Shown: piece by piece, positions 23,974 through 27,501 of the stretch
Numbering within the stretch: the first letter of the stretch is position 1
Layout of the letters: the number at the start of each line of letters is the position of its first letter
Assembly: GCA_002404605.1 (NCBI GenBank)
Contig: DHKA01000083.1
Location: 5,737-33,237 of the forward strand
Origin: Clostridiales bacterium UBA4706
GTDB lineage: Bacteria; Bacillota; Clostridia; Oscillospirales; Oscillospiraceae
Reading direction: 5' to 3'
Length of the DNA stretch: 27,501 nt
Made by a program: the position numbers and the translations under genes
Notes under the pieces: generated by a model
The model's database searches: none
What the model saw: only the letters and a program-made list of their open reading frames with translations
Told to the model about the DNA's origin: nothing

Positions 23974-24003
23974 TATTTTTACCGGTACAAAAAGAATTTA
24001 TAC
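23974..24003 (-). promoter_or_regulatory. Sigma-F (forespore) promoter
   Basis: On the minus strand GTATA (23999-24003) and GGTAAAAATA (23974-23983) are 15 bases apart. The published B. subtilis sigma-F pattern is GYATA for -35 and GGnnAnAnTR for -10; every defined base matches. The start would be near 23967, 25 bases before the ATG. Confidence 0.7.
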
Positions 24004-24018
24004 ACGCGCCGCGCGTCG

Positions 24019-24241
24019 TTCACATTTTGTTTTCAGAAATAACACAGTCTGTTTAGGAAACCTCGGTGGATTTCCGGTAATATACAGACAGTCGGACGAA
24101 GCAAGACAGACGAACACCTCCAATTATTTCTTTCCCTCTCATTTCTCCCCTTTCGGGCGATCCTCCAGCCCGCAGCCGTTCTCTCTCCCGGCTGCGAATC
24201 GGACGGCAAAAGCGGAACGGCGTCAAGTCGTTCCGCTTTTT
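24019..24241 (+). ncRNA. Candidate small RNA, tandem copy 1
   Basis: No convincing protein is encoded here. From 5' to 3': an outer stem GTCTGT (24047-24052) with ACAGAC (24084-24089) holding an inner GGAAA/TTTCC hairpin; an open C/U-rich tract, 24116-24154, beginning ACCTCC and containing TTTCTCCCC; a hairpin GCAGCCG/CGGCTGC (24172-24178, 24189-24195) with a CTCTCTC loop; and a 12-bp terminator. The tract is complementary to Shine-Dalgarno-type sequences. A second copy lies 291 bases downstream. Shared upstream boxes TTCACA and TAACAC 15 bases apart might be a promoter but match no consensus well. No named family recognised; strand is inferred from the terminator T-run. Confidence 0.5.
24208..24241 (+). 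terminator. Terminator of candidate small RNA copy 1
   Basis: 12-bp stem AAAAGCGGAACG (24208-24219) with 24229-24240, 9-base loop, then five T. Confidence 0.85.
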
Positions 24242-24309
24242 GCGTATTCTATGCGTATTCTAATAAACCGGTTTGACGCCAAGAGCGGCTTTGTGCACCG
24301 GATGGGTTA

Positions 24310-24533
24310 TTCACAGTTTGTTTTCAGAAATAACACGGTCTGTTCAGGAAAACGGCGCGGATTTCCGGTAATATACAGACAGTCGGACGAAGCAAGACAG
24401 ACAAAACCTCCAATTATTTCTTTCCCTCTCATTTCTCCCCTTTCTTGGGCGATCGTCCAGCCCGCAGCCGGTCCTCTCTCCCGGCGGCAAATCGGATGGC
24501 AAAAGCGGAACGGCGATCAGCCGTTCCGCTTTT
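24310..24533 (+). ncRNA. Candidate small RNA, tandem copy 2
   Basis: Same architecture as the copy upstream: GTCTGT (24338-24343) with ACAGAC (24375-24380), inner GGAAA (24347-24351) with TTTCC, the identical C/U tract (24406-24444), hairpin GCCGG/CCGGC (24467-24471, 24481-24485) with a TCCTCTCT-type loop, and a 14-bp terminator. The inner 5' loop differs from copy 1 while the stem is kept, and the terminator loop differs while the stem is longer; this favours a structured RNA. The 5' boxes TTCACA/TAACAC recur. Copies could have separate targets or respond to different conditions, but this cannot be judged from the sequence. Confidence 0.5.
24501..24533. terminator. Terminator of copy 2, also serving the lipoprotein gene
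   Basis: 14-bp perfect stem (24501-24514 with 24520-24533), loop GATCA, flanked by A4 and T4 so that it works on both strands. It lies 23 bases beyond the stop codon of the minus-strand lipoprotein gene. Confidence 0.88.
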
Positions 24534-24556
24534 GCATTTCTTAAGATATGAAGAAA

Positions 24557-25525
24557 TCAGCTGTCCAGCTCGTCCGGCGGCACGGTGCCGAGCGGCGCGG
24601 ACAGCTCAAAGGACAGCAGGACGCCGTCGTTGGTGAGCTCTATATGCAGCGGCATAAAGCCGCGATAGACCGCGCCTGCGCTTTCCCCATTGCCCGCGCT
24701 GGCATAGTTCCGTATATACGTTATCTCCGTATCGGCATCGACCGGAAGCGCGGTGATATCAAAAAAGCAGATCCATCGCCCATCCGACAAAGGTTCTTTG
24801 GCGGATTCCACGGTGCGGATCTCCCAATCAACGCCGGTGAATTCCGCCGTCTTCGCAAGGATGCCGCCGGCCGTTTCCCGTATTTGGGATGTCTGTTCGG
24901 GTGTCGGATCGTCGCTTCCGCAGAGCCGGAAGAGAAGGTCGTGGAGCGCCTCTTCGTTATTCAGAGCATCCACATAGATTGAGACATCCCGCCGGGAGCC
25001 GGACACGTTCGCGTCCGGACGGAGATCCCAGTTGGTGAACCAGAGCTGATAGGGGATAGCATTGACTTCCGTCGTTGCCCGGATGGTGCTTTTTACGTCC
25101 TGGTCGTTGAATTCCGCTCCGGCGGTATCCAGATAATGAGAAAACGGGAAAAACGTCCAGAGACATTCCTGCGGCGCAACGGATTCCGGCGCGGTATTGA
25201 GCATCTGGGTATACTCGTTGAGCATGGCAGTCCGGTGCTCCCGTCCAAGTTCGATATCCTCGGCTTTCGGGCCGAAGTCTTCGGACAAGGCTTCCTCTGT
25301 CAGCGCGGCTTCAAAAGACCGGATCTTTTCTTCCACGTCACTTTTGCTCAGTTCCTCGGAGTATTCCATAAATGTCTGGCCGGGGAACAGGGCTTCCGCC
25401 AGCTTTCTGGCGTCCTCCCCGGAGGGCGGGGGTTCCGGCTCGTCCAAAGCGGGCGTCTGCCCGCAGGCCGCGAACAGAAAGGCGAGCAGAGCAGCGGCTA
25501 TAAGGACGGAAATCGTGCGTTTCAT
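24557..25525 (-). CDS. Putative lipoprotein, shorter paralog of the 25682-27115 gene
   Basis: 322 residues. The signal sequence ends in lipobox FAAC with lipidated Cys21, followed by a Pro/Glu-rich linker. The body aligns with the lipoprotein upstream: LAEALFPGQTFMEY, then VEEKIRSFEAAL, then NAIPYQLWFTNWDLRP, then VDWEIRTVES. It ends after GVLLSFELSAPLG, so it lacks the ~130-residue tail of the paralog. It resembles DUF6034-type lipoproteins of gut Clostridia, recalled and not searched. The ATG at 25525 (MKRTIS) has AAGGAG nine bases upstream; the earlier ATG at 25534 touches that site directly. Role unknown; probably on the outer face of the membrane. Confidence 0.8.
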   Translation of the reverse strand: MKRTISVLIAAALLAFLFAACGQTPALDEPEPPPSGEDARKLAEALFPGQTFMEYSEELSKSDVEEKIRSFEAALTEEALSEDFGPKAEDIELGREHRTAMLNEYTQMLNTAPESVAPQECLWTFFPFSHYLDTAGAEFNDQDVKSTIRATTEVNAIPYQLWFTNWDLRPDANVSGSRRDVSIYVDALNNEEALHDLLFRLCGSDDPTPEQTSQIRETAGGILAKTAEFTGVDWEIRTVESAKEPLSDGRWICFFDITALPVDADTEITYIRNYASAGNGESAGAVYRGFMPLHIELTNDGVLLSFELSAPLGTVPPDELDS

Positions 25526-25560
25526 GGGGTACATCTCCTTTTTTGCGTGTTATATAAGAC

Positions 25561-25572
25561 GCGGATATCCGC
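25561..25572. promoter_or_regulatory. Perfect 12-bp palindrome, candidate operator
   Basis: GCGGATATCCGC lies in the 156-base gap between the two lipoprotein genes, just upstream (minus sense) of a TATAAC -10-like box at about 25549-25554. No good -35 is visible, which fits an activator-dependent or repressed promoter, but the dyad is short. Confidence 0.3.
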
Positions 25573-25596
25573 CCTTTCGTTCATCTAAATTCAAGT

Positions 25597-25634
25597 AAAA
25601 AAGAGCCGTTGCGACACGATCATCGCAGCGACTC
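25597..25634 (-). terminator. Intrinsic terminator of the longer lipoprotein gene
   Basis: Minus-sense stem 25623-25634 with 25603-25614 (12 positions, one mismatch and one G-T pair) followed by TTTTTT. It separates the two lipoprotein paralogs into different transcripts. Confidence 0.8.
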
Positions 25635-25681
25635 TGTGTTGCTATAAGTTCAAACTATACAGTTCTGCCGATGGCGTTGAC

Positions 25682-27115
25682 TTATTGAATCATCGTGGGA
25701 ATGACGCTTCCGTCCAATAGGCTGATAGTCAGCAGAGAGTAGAGCGAGCTGGCATCATTTCGGTCGAGCGGATCCCCCAAAACAGTCTTGTCTTCAAGCG
25801 CCACCAGCGCGGTTGCCGACGGAACAAACCAGAACCGCCCTGTGTTATCCTTTGCTCCAACACGGCTATAGCCGGTTTTTACTTGATATACATATAAATC
25901 ACGCGTCGAAACACCGGCGGTCAGAAAAATATAGTTCAAGTTTTTATCTTCCATGCCTGCCTGCAGTGCCGCCGCTGCATCCGAAGAAGAAATCGTCTCG
26001 CATGCTTCTGTCTTTTGAATATCTACCGGAGACTGAAGCTCAAGAAACAGCAGCGTGTTATCTGTGCCGAACTCGAAGGAAGCATCCGTATAATACCAGT
26101 TCAGACCGTCGGCAGCGCCGTTGCGCAATCCGGAAAGCTGTGTCTGACGCGTTACGGCGACGCCGTTGAAAGCAGGCAGCGCTTTGACTTTGATCGTATA
26201 TTGCGGCACGTCCGGATTGATGGCACGCTCGTCTATGGTGCATTGATCGATCTCCCATTCGCCGAGACCGAAGGCATCGAGAAGCTCCTTGGCTTTGTTT
26301 CGCGCGCTTTCCAGCTGGGCGTCGGTGGGGCTGGTGCTGTAGGAATGATCGATGCGGAAAATATTATCCTCTACAAGATCTGGGGTGACATACCCGGTGT
26401 ACGGATAGACATACAGTGAATTCAAATAAAAATCCTTCTGGTAGTTGGAGAAAGAAAGCGTGTACGGAATCGAATTGCAGGTGGTGTCAATTTCGAGGGA
26501 AACACGGCCGTCCGGGGTATAATCTGTCATGGCGGTATAATATTCCCAGGGATGAAAACTCCAGTCGGAGATCACGCGCTCTTCAGTTTCCGGTGCGGTA
26601 TCATAGGATGCCCGCGCATTTTCTATGAAGATTTCTATAGTCTCCCGAGCTTGTGAGATTATTTCCGGCTGATCACCATAGAGCGCTTCGAGCGTTCCCG
26701 GCTCCAAAAAGCTCTCCCAAAGCGTCAGCTTTTCTTCAATGACCGACTTCGTCATGGGACGAACGCCGCTCCCCTGGTGCTCATAATATGTAACATCTCC
26801 AAAAAGTGCGTCTGCAATGCGATGGGCGTCCGCGGCGGTGAACTCGTGCGGTGTTACTTCGACGGCGGGGAGATTCCATGTGCCGGTATCCGAACCAATG
26901 TCTGCCAGATGGACTAAAACGCCATCATTTGTTTCAAAGGTTCCATATTCTGTGGTGGATGCGTCGTGCTGTTCCGTGGACATCTCCGCCGTATTCGCGG
27001 AAGAGACCTGTATGGTTGACGTGGTTTCTGCCGTTTCTTTGGCTGCGCAGCCGCTGAAAAGAGACAGGATCATGACTGCGGACAGAATAAAAGAGATGAA
27101 TTTGTATTCGCGCAT
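25682..27115 (-). CDS. Putative lipoprotein, DUF6034-like
   Basis: 477 residues. Signal sequence with lipobox FSGC and lipidated Cys23, then a ~30-residue Thr/Ser/Glu-rich linker. Body motifs shared with the shorter paralog are RIADALFGDVTYYEHQ, VIEEKLTLWESFLEPG, CNSIPYTLSFSNYQKDFYLN and LLDAFGLGEWEI. An additional C-terminal domain (about 345-477) has YIFLTAGVSTRDLYVYQVKT and GRFWFVPSATALVA, which suggests a beta-rich, possibly PepSY/YycI-like, fold; this is a guess. AAAGGAGGT lies seven bases before the ATG. AT content is a little higher here than in the rest of the window. No enzyme motif is visible. Confidence 0.82.
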   Translation of the reverse strand: MREYKFISFILSAVMILSLFSGCAAKETAETTSTIQVSSANTAEMSTEQHDASTTEYGTFETNDGVLVHLADIGSDTGTWNLPAVEVTPHEFTAADAHRIADALFGDVTYYEHQGSGVRPMTKSVIEEKLTLWESFLEPGTLEALYGDQPEIISQARETIEIFIENARASYDTAPETEERVISDWSFHPWEYYTAMTDYTPDGRVSLEIDTTCNSIPYTLSFSNYQKDFYLNSLYVYPYTGYVTPDLVEDNIFRIDHSYSTSPTDAQLESARNKAKELLDAFGLGEWEIDQCTIDERAINPDVPQYTIKVKALPAFNGVAVTRQTQLSGLRNGAADGLNWYYTDASFEFGTDNTLLFLELQSPVDIQKTEACETISSSDAAAALQAGMEDKNLNYIFLTAGVSTRDLYVYQVKTGYSRVGAKDNTGRFWFVPSATALVALEDKTVLGDPLDRNDASSLYSLLTISLLDGSVIPTMIQ

Positions 27116-27156
27116 TAATACGACCTCCTTTGTTGTAATCCAAAACGTTGTGAGTG

Positions 27157-27462
27157 TTAACCGAAATGATGAAAAGTACTTTCAATCAAAAAACCATTAT
27201 CTCGGTAAGAGTGAAAATCTATGCCATGGGCAGAATCATATATAAAAGCGCGGATAACATTCTCGCCCTGTAGATAAAAGCTGCTTGGTGATACGAAGTC
27301 ACGGATCTCATCCTGAATCCCGGCTCTTCTTTCCAGAAGCAAAGTCCCCATCATTTTCCAACTGTTTGCTCCAATGACTCCATCGACGGCCAGCCCCCTT
27401 TTTTGCTGGTAATCGATGACGGCATTATATGGGGCATTGCCGAACATCATCGGTTCCGCCAT
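27157..27462 (-). pseudogene. 5'-truncated peptidoglycan-binding-domain remnant
   Basis: 101 codons from an ATG at 27462. The beginning, FGNAPYNAVIDYQQKRGL followed by AVDGVIGANSWKMM, is the second half of a PG_binding_1 domain; the first half (the helix and DGxFG turn that precede it) is missing. Three consecutive in-frame stops (TAG TAA TGA) lie one codon before the ATG and no ribosome binding site is visible. The rest (SSFYLQGENVIRAFIYDS onward) is not recognised. It most likely represents the tail of a cell-wall hydrolase or a wall-binding protein whose front was lost, although a short functional gene cannot be excluded. The stop is 41 bases before the lipoprotein ATG. Confidence 0.55.
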
Positions 27463-27501
27463 TGTTCATTACTAAAGAATAGCGTCGATTAACAAGGACA
27501 C

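Larger units (their letters stand above)
24019..24533. repeat. Tandem direct duplication, unit ~224 bases, period ~291
   Basis: 24019-24241 and 24310-24533 align over their full length. Two blocks are identical: 24068-24111 with 24359-24402 (44 bases) and 24116-24154 with 24406-24444 (39 bases). Differences collect in hairpin loops and include indels of 1, 2 and 1 bases that break any shared reading frame. The 68-base spacer holds an 11-base tandem repeat, TGCGTATTCTA twice (24241-24262), and otherwise nothing I recognise. Confidence 0.95.

Noticed and set aside
24241..24262. 11-base tandem repeat TGCGTATTCTA as an iteron or attachment site
   Set aside because: Only two units, next to a terminator, with no replication, integrase or transposase gene nearby.
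24019..24533. CRISPR array
   Set aside because: Only two long units of ~224 bases with a period of ~291; no short repeats with regular spacers and no cas genes.
23960..24544. 194-codon open frame across both tandem copies, with a repeated FVFRNNTVC...GFPVIYRQSDEARQT segment
   Set aside because: A one-base deletion in copy 2 shifts the frame halfway, so the nucleotide match continues while the protein match stops. It begins with a TTG without a ribosome binding site and crosses two terminators.

Overview
The window looks like chromosomal DNA from a GC-rich, endospore-forming member of the Clostridia. An Oscillospirales-type gut bacterium is my best guess, at low confidence. The pointers are SpoIIR and a SpoIIQ-like peptidase (spore formation), an ntp-type V-ATPase operon ordered as in Enterococcus hirae, sigma-A-like promoters, AGGAGG ribosome binding sites, many Clostridia-style lipoproteins, and a TIGR03905/TSCPD protein. 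I see no phage, transposase, CRISPR array, rRNA or tRNA.

Layout. (1) 1-3278, minus strand: a PAPS-dependent sulfotransferase running off the left edge, a histidine kinase and OmpR-type regulator pair with its own strong promoter, and a class I methyltransferase pseudogene that has lost its middle. (2) 3374-3612, plus strand: a promoter, a structured pyrimidine-rich stretch and a strong terminator, a candidate small RNA, followed by an RlmI-family rRNA methyltransferase. (3) 4906-8153, plus strand: one promoter drives a triple lamin-tail-domain surface protein, a VTC-type polyphosphate polymerase-like protein, a DUF4956 membrane protein and a small TSCPD protein, closed by a terminator. (4) 8178-11915: a hairpin-rich spacer, then minus-strand genes for a six-LysM secreted protein, a lipoprotein and a CoA-acyltransferase-fold protein whose usual catalytic His is replaced. 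(5) 12140-20920, plus strand: a nine-gene V-ATPase operon (ntpF-I-K-E-C-G-A-B-D). The rotor-ring subunit keeps the residues that bind sodium in E. hirae NtpK, so this is probably a sodium-coupled machine. (6) 20925-24003, minus strand: spoIIR, a leucine-rich-repeat membrane protein and a SpoIIQ-like M23 peptidase. The last has a textbook sigma-F promoter. (7) 24019-24533: two tandem copies of a ~224-base element, each with a 5' hairpin, an invariant C/U-rich anti-Shine-Dalgarno-like tract, a second hairpin and an intrinsic terminator. These are the best candidates for something undescribed here: duplicated small regulatory RNAs. (8) 24557-27462, minus strand: two paralogous lipoproteins and a 5'-truncated peptidoglycan-binding-domain remnant.

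How it fits together. Most of the window serves the cell envelope and its energetics: ion pumping, envelope proteins (LysM, LTD, LRR, lipoproteins), and forespore-to-mother-cell signalling (SpoIIR, SpoIIQ). The candidate RNAs at 3408-3612 and 24019-24533 share one architecture: 5' hairpins, an unstructured pyrimidine tract, then a terminator. Base-pairing to ribosome binding sites is an inference from that and has not been tested.
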